In this document: in pieces, positions 28,314-36,144 of the stretch | Layout of the letters: each line of letters starts with the position of its first letter | Numbering within the stretch: the first letter of the stretch is position 1 | NCBI GenBank assembly: GCA_004554455.1 | Contig: SFMG01000003.1 | Span: 49,985 to 113,984 of the forward strand | Direction: 5' to 3' | From: Bacteroidales bacterium | GTDB lineage: Bacteria > Bacteroidota > Bacteroidia > Bacteroidales > UBA932 | DNA length: 64,000 nt | The notes under the pieces: generated by a model | What the model saw: the letters and a program-made list of their open reading frames with translations, nothing else | What the model was told of the DNA's origin: nothing | Database searches by the model: none | Translations under genes and position numbers: made by a program

Positions 28314-28335
28314 CAACAGTCAAAAGGAATCGATT

Positions 28336-28884
28336 ATGGACAGAATCACTGTTGGAGACAAGAATTTCCGTCTCTATATCCCCTTCGAGGAGTTTTCCAA
28401 GGACATCGACAGGGTTGCCAACGAACTCCAAAGAGACTTCGGACAGAGCGAAGTACCCCCTGTGATGCTCTGCACCCTGAACGGGGCGATGATGTTCTGC
28501 AGTGAACTGCTCAAGCGCTGCAGCTTCCCTCTCGAACTGGCTTCAGTCAAGGTTTCCTCCTATGCCGGAACCAGCAGCACAGGAGTGGTCGAGGTCAAGC
28601 AGGAACTCAGCTGCGATGTCAGCGGAAGGGACGTGATCATCATAGAAGACATCGTGGACACGGGCTTCACCATACAGCTGATGAAACAGTATCTCGAGAA
28701 GAAAGGTGCCCGTTCCAGCCGCATCTGCACACTCTTCTACAAACCAGAGTCCTTCCGCTTCAAGGACAGCATCAGGCTCGATTACGTTGCCAGGGAGATA
28801 CAGAACCAGTTCATCGTCGGCTTCGGACTCGACTACAACGAGCTGGGCAGAAACAGCAAGGACATATACATACTCGACGAGTAA
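28336..28884 (+). CDS. hpt: Hypoxanthine phosphoribosyltransferase
   Basis: A 182-residue purine salvage enzyme that makes IMP or GMP from hypoxanthine or guanine and PRPP. The PRPP-binding loop VIIIEDIVDTGFTI and the type I fold length are characteristic, and the C-terminal LDYNELGRNSKDIYIL segment matches the family. The start at 28,336 follows the promoter; an in-frame ATG at 28,291 lies upstream of the -7 box and is rejected. It precedes adk by 17 nt. Together with the guaBA-permease operon it supplies purine nucleotides. Confidence 0.93.
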   Translation: MDRITVGDKNFRLYIPFEEFSKDIDRVANELQRDFGQSEVPPVMLCTLNGAMMFCSELLKRCSFPLELASVKVSSYAGTSSTGVVEVKQELSCDVSGRDVIIIEDIVDTGFTIQLMKQYLEKKGARSSRICTLFYKPESFRFKDSIRLDYVAREIQNQFIVGFGLDYNELGRNSKDIYILDE

Positions 28885-28901
28885 TCACTTAAATACAAAC
28901 G

Positions 28902-29474
28902 ATGAAATACTACATCCTATTCGGCCCTCCGGGTGCAGGCAAAGGCACCCAGGCCGCAGCAATGGCAGAGAGGTACAGGCTTCACCACATCTCCACCGGT
29001 GACCTGCTCCGCAAGGAAATCAAGGCCGGCACGGAACTCGGCCTCAAGGCAAAAGCCCTTATCGAAGACGGCAAACTCGTTCCTGATGAGGTGGTGGAAG
29101 GAATGATAGAATCCGAGTTCTCCAGCGTGAAAGGCGTAGATGGCTTCCTTCTGGACGGATTCCCACGCACCATAGCGCAGGCAGAGGCACTGGACGCCAT
29201 TCTGGCAAAGAAATCCGAAGAAGTAAGCGCCGTTGTCAGCATCATGATTCCGGACGAGATGATTGTGGAACGCATACGCCACAGGGCCGAGATTGAAGGA
29301 CGCGCGGACGATGCCAGCATAGAGACCATCAAGAACCGCATCGCCACCTATCACAGCCAGACGGAAGCTGAAATCGACTACTACCGCAAGGCCGGCAAGT
29401 ACAACGAGATTGACGGCACAGGCAGCATCGAGGAAGTCCGCGAACGCATTTTCGCACTCGTGGACAGATTCTAG
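28902..29474 (+). CDS. adk: Adenylate kinase (short-lid type)
   Basis: A 190-residue cytoplasmic kinase that equilibrates AMP, ADP and ATP. The P-loop GPPGAGKGTQ (residues 8-17), the AMP-site GFPRTIAQAE and the arginine-rich RIRHRAEIEGRADD segment are visible. The lid insertion and zinc-binding cysteines of the long form are missing, so this is the short type. It probably shares the hpt transcript. Its end is 12 nt from the end of the convergent desulfidase-like gene. Confidence 0.94.
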   Translation: MKYYILFGPPGAGKGTQAAAMAERYRLHHISTGDLLRKEIKAGTELGLKAKALIEDGKLVPDEVVEGMIESEFSSVKGVDGFLLDGFPRTIAQAEALDAILAKKSEEVSAVVSIMIPDEMIVERIRHRAEIEGRADDASIETIKNRIATYHSQTEAEIDYYRKAGKYNEIDGTGSIEEVRERIFALVDRF

Positions 29475-29486
29475 GAAACGGAAATA

Positions 29487-30764
29487 TCAACCCTTGTGGG
29501 TCATTATGTCAAGGACCAGGCGATCAGTCTGGTCCATTCCTTTTGACCCCACCCTGGTCAGATTGTGTATGGTTCTGTCCACGTCGTCCTCAACTATGCC
29601 TTCCACACTGGACACAGACTTGTTCTGAATGGCAAGCAGGGCGCTGAGCACAGCCGTCGATACTCCGCTGGAGACCTTCAGGGCGCAGCTCGGTTTGGCG
29701 CCGTCACAGACCATGCCCGCAAGGTTGGCAACCATATTCTTGACACTGTAGGCTATCTGCTCGTAATTTCCGCCCATAAGATAGGTAATGCCGCAGCTGC
29801 TGCCGGTCGAGGCTACGACGCAGCCGCAAAGTGCGCTCAGACGTCCGAGACTCTTTTTGATATATATGGCGGTGAGGTGGCTCAGGATCAGGGCCCTGGT
29901 GAGTTCTTCCCTGGTATTGTGATTTTCCTCGGCAAAGACGACCACAGGCATAGTCGCAGCGATTCCCTGGTTGCCGCTGCCCGAATTGCTCATCACGGGG
30001 ATGTCTGCACCTGCCATTCTCGCATCGCAGGCTCCGCTTGTAGCACTGAGTATATGGCAGAAAGTGCTGTCTCCGAGTATGCCCTTCCCGAGGGGCCGGC
30101 TGAGGGTCTTGCCGAGTTCATGCCCGTAATTGCCCTCCAATGAGCGCTTTGCCGCATTCTCATTGAGCCGCCTCGCCTCATTTATGAATTCTATGCTCTC
30201 GATCGGGGCAGTCGTGGCGAATTCCCATACCCGGCGCAGCGTAAGCCCGTTCTCGTCCTCCTCTTCATCGCTGCCGCTCTCGGCACCGGGCTCATGATAA
30301 ATCAGCTTCTCCGGGGACTCCAGATGGCATAGATGAGTGTGCGAGTGGGAAATGACCGCCAGGGAACGACGTTCTCCTGCTATGCACTCCACCTCTATGT
30401 AGAGTTTCTCGCTTATCCCCTCTTTCAGGCCTATTTCTATGCGGCCCTCATCCACGAAGCGCCTGGCTTCGGCGAGTTTCTCCCTCGTGCAGTCCTTCAG
30501 CACCTCGAGGGCATCCGAACTCTTGCCGAAAAGGGCACCGAGGGCAACTGCTATGGGCAGACCGGTCATACCCGTGCCAGGGATACCGACGCCCATCGCG
30601 TTCTTGAGTATGTTCGCGCTAAGCTTCAGATTGATTTTCTCCGGACGCATGCCGAGGGCTTCGGCCGAATAGGCGCAGCAGAGTGCCACGGCTACCGGTT
30701 CGGTGCAACCCGTTGCCGGTACGACTTCCCTGCGTATGAGTTCGATAATCTCCTTGTCTTCCAT
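29487..30764 (-). CDS. UPF0597 L-cysteine desulfidase/serine dehydratase-like protein
   Basis: A 425-residue protein of the UPF0597 (YhaM/CyuA-like) family. This family breaks down L-cysteine to pyruvate, sulfide and ammonia with an iron-sulfur cluster. It begins near the signature VVPATGCTEPVAVAL and holds further conserved cysteines in SATSGACDARMAG, GCVVASTGSSCG and MVCDGAKPSCALK. The motif SNSGSGNQGI is also typical. An upstream in-frame extension of 14 codons overlaps the promoter and is rejected. It is transcribed divergently from the TRIC channel gene. Confidence 0.85.
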   Translation of the reverse strand: MEDKEIIELIRREVVPATGCTEPVAVALCCAYSAEALGMRPEKINLKLSANILKNAMGVGIPGTGMTGLPIAVALGALFGKSSDALEVLKDCTREKLAEARRFVDEGRIEIGLKEGISEKLYIEVECIAGERRSLAVISHSHTHLCHLESPEKLIYHEPGAESGSDEEEDENGLTLRRVWEFATTAPIESIEFINEARRLNENAAKRSLEGNYGHELGKTLSRPLGKGILGDSTFCHILSATSGACDARMAGADIPVMSNSGSGNQGIAATMPVVVFAEENHNTREELTRALILSHLTAIYIKKSLGRLSALCGCVVASTGSSCGITYLMGGNYEQIAYSVKNMVANLAGMVCDGAKPSCALKVSSGVSTAVLSALLAIQNKSVSSVEGIVEDDVDRTIHNLTRVGSKGMDQTDRLVLDIMTHKG

Positions 30765-30784
30765 ATAATCGAGGCTTAATTTTT

Positions 30785-30813
30785 CAAATATACTTAAAAA
30801 TAGCATATCTTTG
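30785..30813. promoter_or_regulatory. Divergent promoters of the desulfidase and TRIC genes
   Basis: Minus strand: TATATTTG at 30,785-30,792, 20 bases before the desulfidase ATG. Plus strand: TATCTTTG at 30,806-30,813, only five bases before the first TRIC ATG. The two boxes are 13 bp apart. Confidence 0.55.
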
Positions 30814-30818
30814 CCGAA

Positions 30819-31448
30819 ATGTTGTCAATGCTTCAACATATAGAGTTCCTGAACATTCTGGACTATATAGGAACCTTTGCATTCGCGATAAGCGGAGTGC
30901 GTCTTGCGGCCAGGAAGAACTTCGACCTTTTCGGAGCCTTCGTGGTCGGCTTCGTGACTGCGGTAGGAGGAGGAACCCTCAGGGACCTGCTCCTGGACGT
31001 GAAGCCCTTCTGGATGATGCAGCCCTCATACGCACTCATCACCTTTCTGGCCCTGATAGTCGTGATCATTTTCAAGAGGTGGATAGTGCGCCTGGAGTAC
31101 ACTTTCTTCATCTTCGACGCCATCGGTCTGGGCCTTTTCACGGTTGTGGGAGTCGAGAAAAGCCTGATGGCCGGAAACCCTATGTGGGTGAACGTCATAA
31201 TGGGATGCATAACAGGTGCGGCAGGAGGAATATTCCGCGACGTGCTGATCAACGAGGTGCCGCTGATTTTCCGAAAGGACATCTATGCCCTGGCCTGCGC
31301 CGGAGGCGGGATGGTCTATTGGCTGCTGCTCCTTGCCCGCATCGGCTCTCCCCTGCTCCAGATCTTCCCGGCCATTACCGTCATTGTAATACGCGTCCTT
31401 GCAGTCCACTTCAACGTCTGCCTGCCATCCCTCAAATCCGACCAGTGA
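30819..31448 (+). CDS. TRIC cation channel family protein (UPF0126/YicG)
   Basis: A 209-residue inner-membrane protein with seven hydrophobic spans. It is built from two copies of the UPF0126 domain with glycine-rich motifs (AVGGGTLRDLLL and AAGGIFRDVLI). Prokaryotic TRIC proteins are trimeric potassium-selective channels. The -7 box ends five bases before the first ATG, so the third-codon alternative at 30,828 (MLQHIEF) may be the real start. It converges on the metallophosphoesterase gene with a 29-bp gap. Confidence 0.9.
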   Translation: MLSMLQHIEFLNILDYIGTFAFAISGVRLAARKNFDLFGAFVVGFVTAVGGGTLRDLLLDVKPFWMMQPSYALITFLALIVVIIFKRWIVRLEYTFFIFDAIGLGLFTVVGVEKSLMAGNPMWVNVIMGCITGAAGGIFRDVLINEVPLIFRKDIYALACAGGGMVYWLLLLARIGSPLLQIFPAITVIVIRVLAVHFNVCLPSLKSDQ

Positions 31449-31477
31449 CATCATTAGTGTCCGGTGTCATGAGAGCA

Positions 31478-32668
31478 TCATTTTTTGAGTTTCAGAGTAT
31501 GGTTATGCGTATTCTTTCCGTCAGTATCGAAAGTGCTGATCTCGATAGCGTCCTCTGTAGCAGTCACTTCCATCCTCTCCATATTAGCATTGCAGATCAC
31601 AGGGAATCCGGCATTAGAGATGCTACCGTCAGGCTCTGCAACTCTCCATCTGTGGATATGGCCACAGAACATGGCATCGAATCCGGCTTCATTGAGAGGC
31701 GGTACAAGGATATTGCACATCTGGGCAGCTCCGTACCATCCCTTGCTTTCCGGCGGTACATGGCAGAATGCGATACGCACCTTGGCATTCCTGCATTCCT
31801 CGGAAGCGATCACTTCCTTGAGCCATCTGCCCTGACGCTCGACATAAGGCTTGGAAGCCACGATGCCGCTATATTCTATGTCTGAATCAGGCTTATCCTC
31901 GCATGCATCGAGAACGACAAAGAAGAAGTCACCGATACTGAACGAATAATAAGGGGTGCCTGTGGTGGTCTGGAAATAATTGAGCCATTTGATCGCATCA
32001 CGTCCGCGAAGCTCATGGTTTCCACGTGAGGCGAAGAGAGGCAGACCGCCATTGAGGCTTTTCGCTGCCGAACCAAGATACATCTTCGGTATGAGCTCCT
32101 CATTGGAAATATTGCTTGTCATGTCGCCATTAAGGAAAACGAAGTCACGGTTATCTCTTGCTCCTGAAAGGATTCTATTGAAAAGGGAATCCTTTCCATG
32201 AATATCGTTGTACAGGTCGAAACGGATTGTGTCATAATCCTCCTTAAAGGTAGTGATCTTGTGAGGCTCACCTTTATACACATCCGTACCGCTGCCATGC
32301 ATATACTGCACATTGCCAGAACCGTTGTAGGCAATGACACCTCTGTTCATCACGCGATAACGATAAGTCGAACCGGGCTCAAGGCCATCCACGACCACCT
32401 TGTGGATCTTACCTATCGGGAACACTCCGTTTCCGCGTGCATCATAATATTTGTCACGCTCCTTGTTATAGAAATGCGTACCGTCGTCTGGTGCCACTTC
32501 CACCCATGCCACAGCATCGACATCGGTCGTCCATATTACAGTAAAACTTGTCTCTGTCATACACTGGACATATGGTCCGCAAACAATTTTCGCTCTCTGA
32601 GGTTTCTGAGCATTGACAGTTCCCGCCCAAAGAACAATCATCAATGCCAAAACATGAATCTTTTTCAT
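31478..32668 (-). CDS. Secreted metallophosphoesterase (purple acid phosphatase-like)
   Basis: A 396-residue exported enzyme with a signal peptide (cleaved about TVNA-Q), an N-terminal fibronectin-like domain (to about 125) with the KIVCGPYVQCMTETSFTVIW start, and a calcineurin-type phosphoesterase domain. Metal-site motifs include NDIHG, NGDMTSN, SRGNHELRG, FCHVPPE and CGHIHRW. The usual first motif DxH is partly altered (DLYNDIHG). It probably cleaves phosphomonoesters or diesters outside the cytoplasm; the substrate is unknown. The in-frame start three codons earlier gives the same mature protein. Confidence 0.87.
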   Translation of the reverse strand: MKKIHVLALMIVLWAGTVNAQKPQRAKIVCGPYVQCMTETSFTVIWTTDVDAVAWVEVAPDDGTHFYNKERDKYYDARGNGVFPIGKIHKVVVDGLEPGSTYRYRVMNRGVIAYNGSGNVQYMHGSGTDVYKGEPHKITTFKEDYDTIRFDLYNDIHGKDSLFNRILSGARDNRDFVFLNGDMTSNISNEELIPKMYLGSAAKSLNGGLPLFASRGNHELRGRDAIKWLNYFQTTTGTPYYSFSIGDFFFVVLDACEDKPDSDIEYSGIVASKPYVERQGRWLKEVIASEECRNAKVRIAFCHVPPESKGWYGAAQMCNILVPPLNEAGFDAMFCGHIHRWRVAEPDGSISNAGFPVICNANMERMEVTATEDAIEISTFDTDGKNTHNHTLKLKK

Positions 32669-32732
32669 AGTAAACAATATATTCTAAGCGGTAAATATAC
32701 AGTATTTTTGTGGACGTAGTTAAAATGACATA

Positions 32733-32762
32733 CGAAAAAAGACGGCCTCAAAGCCGTCTTTT
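32733..32762 (-). terminator. Intrinsic terminator of the tRNA-Lys transcript
   Basis: AAAAGACGGC (32,737-32,746) pairs with GCCGTCTTTT (32,753-32,762). On the minus strand the hairpin follows the CTT-anticodon tRNA by four bases and ends in a T-run. Confidence 0.9.
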
Positions 32763-32766
32763 CCGG

Positions 32767-32839
32767 TGCTCCCTCAGGGGCTCGAACCCTGGACCCCAAC
32801 ATTAAGAGTGTCGTGCTCTACCAACTGAGCTAAGGAAGC
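32767..32839 (-). tRNA. tRNA-Lys (anticodon CTT)
   Basis: The minus strand folds into a complete 73-nt cloverleaf. The acceptor stem GCTTCCT pairs with AGGGAGC, the D-arm is AGCTCAGTTGGTAGAGC, the anticodon stem CGACA/TGTTG closes the loop CTCTTAA, and the T-arm contains GGTTCGAGCC. The anticodon CTT reads AAG. The 3' CCA is not encoded. It is downstream of tRNA-Lys(TTT) in the same transcript. Confidence 0.95.
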
Positions 32840-32849
32840 AATATTTTCG

Positions 32850-32922
32850 TGATCCGTTTGGGGCTCGAACCCAAGACCCCAACATTAAAAGTGTTGTGCT
32901 CTACCAACTGAGCTAACGAATC
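32850..32922 (-). tRNA. tRNA-Lys (anticodon TTT)
   Basis: The minus strand folds into a 73-nt cloverleaf. GATTCGT pairs with ACGGATC, CAACA/TGTTG closes the anticodon loop CTTTTAA, and the T-arm contains GGTTCGAGCC. The anticodon TTT reads AAA and, by wobble, AAG. CCA is not encoded. Ten bases separate it from the second tRNA. Confidence 0.95.
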
Positions 32923-32963
32923 AATCCGTGGTCCCAAAGAGGGTCAATTCTCAAATGGGACTG

Positions 32964-32993
32964 CAAAGATAGTCCGTTTTTTTGAAAAACAAA
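32964..32993 (-). promoter_or_regulatory. Promoter of the tRNA-Lys pair
   Basis: On the minus strand TTTG (32,990-32,993) is followed after 18 nt by TATCTTTG (32,964-32,971), a near-canonical Bacteroidetes promoter about 40 nt upstream of the first tRNA. Confidence 0.7.
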
Positions 32994-33041
32994 ACAAATT
33001 CTTGAAAAAGACGCGTCACAAAGTCCATTCCCCGCACAGTA

Positions 33042-33665
33042 CTACCTGGCAGGGATCTCAAATACTGCCTTGTCTATGGATGAGGTAGTGGATATGCCGT
33101 CAAATGAGAAGGAATTCACCACGTGGGTAAACTCTTCGAGCTCCAGTTTGACGAGGATACAATCGGACTTGCGGTACTCGAGTGTAGTGCGCGCATAACC
33201 CGTGGAGGCCTCCTGACGGGCAGTCATGGTGATGATGTAGCTGCTGCCGCTGTCCATCACCTTCATATCCGCATTATTGTCCCCGGCAAGTTTGCGCACC
33301 TTTCCGCAGACTGCATCCAGTATGCTGGAAGAAAGACGCTTGACCATAGGAACCTTGGTGATGTCATAGACCTGGGACTTGCCCGCACGGTTCATATATA
33401 CCCTGTTGCCATTGATAGTGAAGCGGTCGCCTGCGGGATTGGAATAGACCATTGCAAGCTTGTCGGGAGAGACATAGTACTGCGAGCCCTCCATGGTTTT
33501 CTTTGCCTTTGTGGCCAGCACCTTGGTGTGACGGAAAGAAGAAGTGACGCAGCTTTGTGCCGAGTTCGCTTTTTCTATCCTGTTCAGGATTTCGTCCGGG
33601 GAGGCCGCGCTGAGGCCCTGGAATGCCACGAAAAGGCTCAGGACGGCGACGATGATTTTTTTCAT
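33042..33665 (-). CDS. LolA-like outer-membrane lipoprotein carrier
   Basis: A 207-residue periplasmic protein with a signal peptide (MKKIIVAVLSLFVAFQGLSA) and a LolA-type fold. The markers are the N-terminal LNRIEKANSAQSCVTSSFRHTK helix-strand start, the YYVSPDKLAMVYSNPAGDRF strand pair, and KLELEEF near the end. LolA carries lipoproteins across the periplasm. The start overlaps the stop of the MMPL exporter by four bases (ATGA), so the two are coupled. In Bacteroidetes such LolA/MMPL pairs appear in lipid or polyene export loci; here they follow a GH31 gene instead. It may be a dedicated carrier and not the general LolA. Confidence 0.85.
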   Translation of the reverse strand: MKKIIVAVLSLFVAFQGLSAASPDEILNRIEKANSAQSCVTSSFRHTKVLATKAKKTMEGSQYYVSPDKLAMVYSNPAGDRFTINGNRVYMNRAGKSQVYDITKVPMVKRLSSSILDAVCGKVRKLAGDNNADMKVMDSGSSYIITMTARQEASTGYARTTLEYRKSDCILVKLELEEFTHVVNSFSFDGISTTSSIDKAVFEIPAR

Positions 33666-36127
33666 TTCAATATTCTTTTTCTTATGAATCCGATTTTCAT
33701 TGCTTTCCTGAAAAGGAATGGCTCCACGCAATAGGCATATACCATTGTGGAAATCATACCTATGAGAGTGCTGATTCCGACTGAAGTGAGCGCCGGATGA
33801 CGGGAAATCAGCAGGGATGCGACAACGACGCAGAGGATGAAGGAGGCGAGGGATATGGCCGTCTTGTGATAGACCAGCAGATTGTGGCCCTTGCCTCTGG
33901 AAGCGGCGAGCAGTCCGTCCATTATGAATATGCTGTAATCGACGCCTACGCCGAATACAAGACTGGATATCAATATATTGATTAAATTAAACTGCATTCC
34001 GCTCATTGCCATTGCTCCTTCGGTAATGAACCAGCTCGCACACATAGGCACAAAGGCAATCAGGGCGACGATTACGTTGCGGAAGGACAGCAGAAGTACC
34101 AGCAGCACGAAGAAGGAGGATATGAGAAGGACGGTGTTGAAGTCGTTGTTGACAATGCTCACCATATCGCTGGTATAGTAGAAAGGATCGACAACCAGCA
34201 CGGAAGGGTCCTCGCTTACGGCATCGCACATAGCCTTCTTGTCACCAGGATCTGTGAGGACCGGGGTGAATACCAGCCAGCTGCCACCTACCTGCTCGAC
34301 CATATTGCAGCTGAGTTCGACAGGAAGCACCCCTGACTCTATCGGGGACAGGGCCTCATAATCGCGGGATATGAGCGAGTAGAACGGGTCGAAGATATCC
34401 TCATCAAGGCCCTGCCTGCGGGCAGCCGCAGCTACGGCCGCCTTGGCCGATGCCTGTCTTTCCGGAGTCCACCAGGCCTTCCAGCGGTCTATGTTGGCCT
34501 GCATCTCGGAAGTGCTGAGGAGCGCGGAACTCATCCTGGACCAGGATTTCACGATTCCTTCGGCCTGCAGGGAATCCAGTCTGGCCCCGAGGCCCTTGTT
34601 CAGTGCCAGAGCCTCATCGAGAGACGGGGCTGACACCGCCAGGAAGGTGGACTGGAGATTGTGGTTGAATTTCTCGGCATACACCTTCTGGCTCTCCTTG
34701 TTCACAGGGGATTCGTAGCCTATATGCTTCAGATTGCTGTCAAAGCCTATGCGCGGAGCGAAGCAGAAGCAGACTATCGAGACTATGGCGATGAGGCAGA
34801 GCAGCCATCTGCGCCTGTCCGGCTTGGCGGAGTTGATCTTTTCGAGGAAACGGAAGGCCTTCTCATTGCGGCGGTTCTTTTCGGGATCGAGGAACTGAGG
34901 CAGGAAGACCAGGGCGCAGAATGTCGTGCCAAGCAGCACGAGAGAGGCGAAGAGACCGAAATCGCTGAGCAGTTCGCTCTTAGTGAAAAGCAGGCCTGCA
35001 AAGGCTCCTATCGTGGTTATGCAGCCCAGACACACGGGTTTGGACTGTGCCCTGAGCACCTGCTCGGCATCCGCGACATACTTGAACTGGGTCAGCACGT
35101 GCAGCACATAGCTGACGGCAATGCCCAGGACAACCACGGAGAGTCCCATAGCCATAAGGGAGATGCGTCCCTTGATCCAATAGACGGAGGCCATCGCGAA
35201 GAGGGTGCCGTAAACTATGGGAAGGAGTATGTGCAGGAGATTGGTCTTGTTGCGGAAACAGAGGAGCAGGAGCGCGAGTATGATGAGCAGGGATATGCCT
35301 ATGGTCAGCACAAGGTCCTGCTTGATCGTACGGGAATTGTCGGCGGCGTTCACCGTGGCCCCGTGATAGAGTACGCGCAGCTGGGGATTTTCCTTTTCGA
35401 AGGACTCGGCCTCGCTGCTTATCATCTTGACGAGACGGGCCCCGGACATAGAATCGAAAGACTTGAAGTCCTGGGAGATATATGCCACGCACACCTTCCC
35501 GTCCGGCGAGAAAAGATGCCTGTCCACAATGCGGTATGGCGCATCCCCGGAGAAAGAAGCCTTCAGAGCCTCCATCACTGGATAGCGCAGTCCGGCAGGG
35601 TCGTAGCAGATAGCGGTAGTCTGCGTTCCGTCCCAGTCATTGGACATAATTTCCACATTTTCGGCCATGCGCGCGTCGAGGGCATCCCTTTCGAAAAGGG
35701 CGTCGAAGCTGTCGTAGGCGGAGGAATCGATATAAGCGGGGAAGCATGCAAGGGCATAGTCCATCGCATTCGGCAGCCACTCGTCCTCTATGCGGTAAAG
35801 GACATTGGCGATAAGCGAGGCGCTGCTGTCCTTTTCCATAAGTGCGGCTATGAATTCGTCACAGCCCCGGGCAAGAGCCTCGGCCGAAACGCTGTCGGAC
35901 TTGGGGACGAACTCCACGAACACCTTGTCCTTGACGCTCAGCTGGCCGAAGGCAAGACCGCTTCGGGATGACTTTTCCGTTTTGGGGAGGAGTTTTGTGA
36001 GGTCCTCCTCATAGACGAGCCGGAGTCCGAAAAAGCCGAATACCAGGCTGCTCGCTACAAGGAGGGTCCACATCACGGGCCTGTGAGCCCTGAAATAGCG
36101 GTAAATCGCTATGAAAAGCTTGTGCAT
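33662..36127 (-). CDS. MMPL/RND-family lipid exporter
   Basis: An 821-residue inner-membrane transporter of the hydrophobe exporter branch of the RND superfamily. It has two repeats, each with one N-terminal span, a large periplasmic domain (about 40-250 and 440-640) and a block of five or six spans (about 255-400 and 655-815). The SVVVLGIAVSYVLHVL and SLVFGVGVDYSIFIMDGL segments are the family's charged transmembrane motif IV positions. It probably extracts a lipid or lipoprotein from the inner membrane and passes it to the LolA-like protein encoded directly downstream. The gene starts 17 nt after the GH31 stop. Confidence 0.88.
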   Translation of the reverse strand: MHKLFIAIYRYFRAHRPVMWTLLVASSLVFGFFGLRLVYEEDLTKLLPKTEKSSRSGLAFGQLSVKDKVFVEFVPKSDSVSAEALARGCDEFIAALMEKDSSASLIANVLYRIEDEWLPNAMDYALACFPAYIDSSAYDSFDALFERDALDARMAENVEIMSNDWDGTQTTAICYDPAGLRYPVMEALKASFSGDAPYRIVDRHLFSPDGKVCVAYISQDFKSFDSMSGARLVKMISSEAESFEKENPQLRVLYHGATVNAADNSRTIKQDLVLTIGISLLIILALLLLCFRNKTNLLHILLPIVYGTLFAMASVYWIKGRISLMAMGLSVVVLGIAVSYVLHVLTQFKYVADAEQVLRAQSKPVCLGCITTIGAFAGLLFTKSELLSDFGLFASLVLLGTTFCALVFLPQFLDPEKNRRNEKAFRFLEKINSAKPDRRRWLLCLIAIVSIVCFCFAPRIGFDSNLKHIGYESPVNKESQKVYAEKFNHNLQSTFLAVSAPSLDEALALNKGLGARLDSLQAEGIVKSWSRMSSALLSTSEMQANIDRWKAWWTPERQASAKAAVAAAARRQGLDEDIFDPFYSLISRDYEALSPIESGVLPVELSCNMVEQVGGSWLVFTPVLTDPGDKKAMCDAVSEDPSVLVVDPFYYTSDMVSIVNNDFNTVLLISSFFVLLVLLLSFRNVIVALIAFVPMCASWFITEGAMAMSGMQFNLINILISSLVFGVGVDYSIFIMDGLLAASRGKGHNLLVYHKTAISLASFILCVVVASLLISRHPALTSVGISTLIGMISTMVYAYCVEPFLFRKAMKIGFIRKRILK

Positions 36128-36144
36128 CGTTTTATATGATAAGA

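Noticed and set aside
28222..28431. N-terminal extension of the helix-hairpin-helix protein
   Set aside because: It covers the hpt promoter region and would bury the signal peptide inside the protein.
32017..32033. A parS-like half site (TTTCCACGTGAGG) inside the metallophosphoesterase gene
   Set aside because: Only one half matches a parS-type palindrome, it lies inside a gene 9 kb from parAB, and no perfect copy was found.
33042..36127. Flexirubin or aryl polyene biosynthesis cluster
   Set aside because: The LolA/MMPL pair is reminiscent, but no ketosynthase, acyl carrier protein, dehydratase or acyltransferase genes are adjacent.
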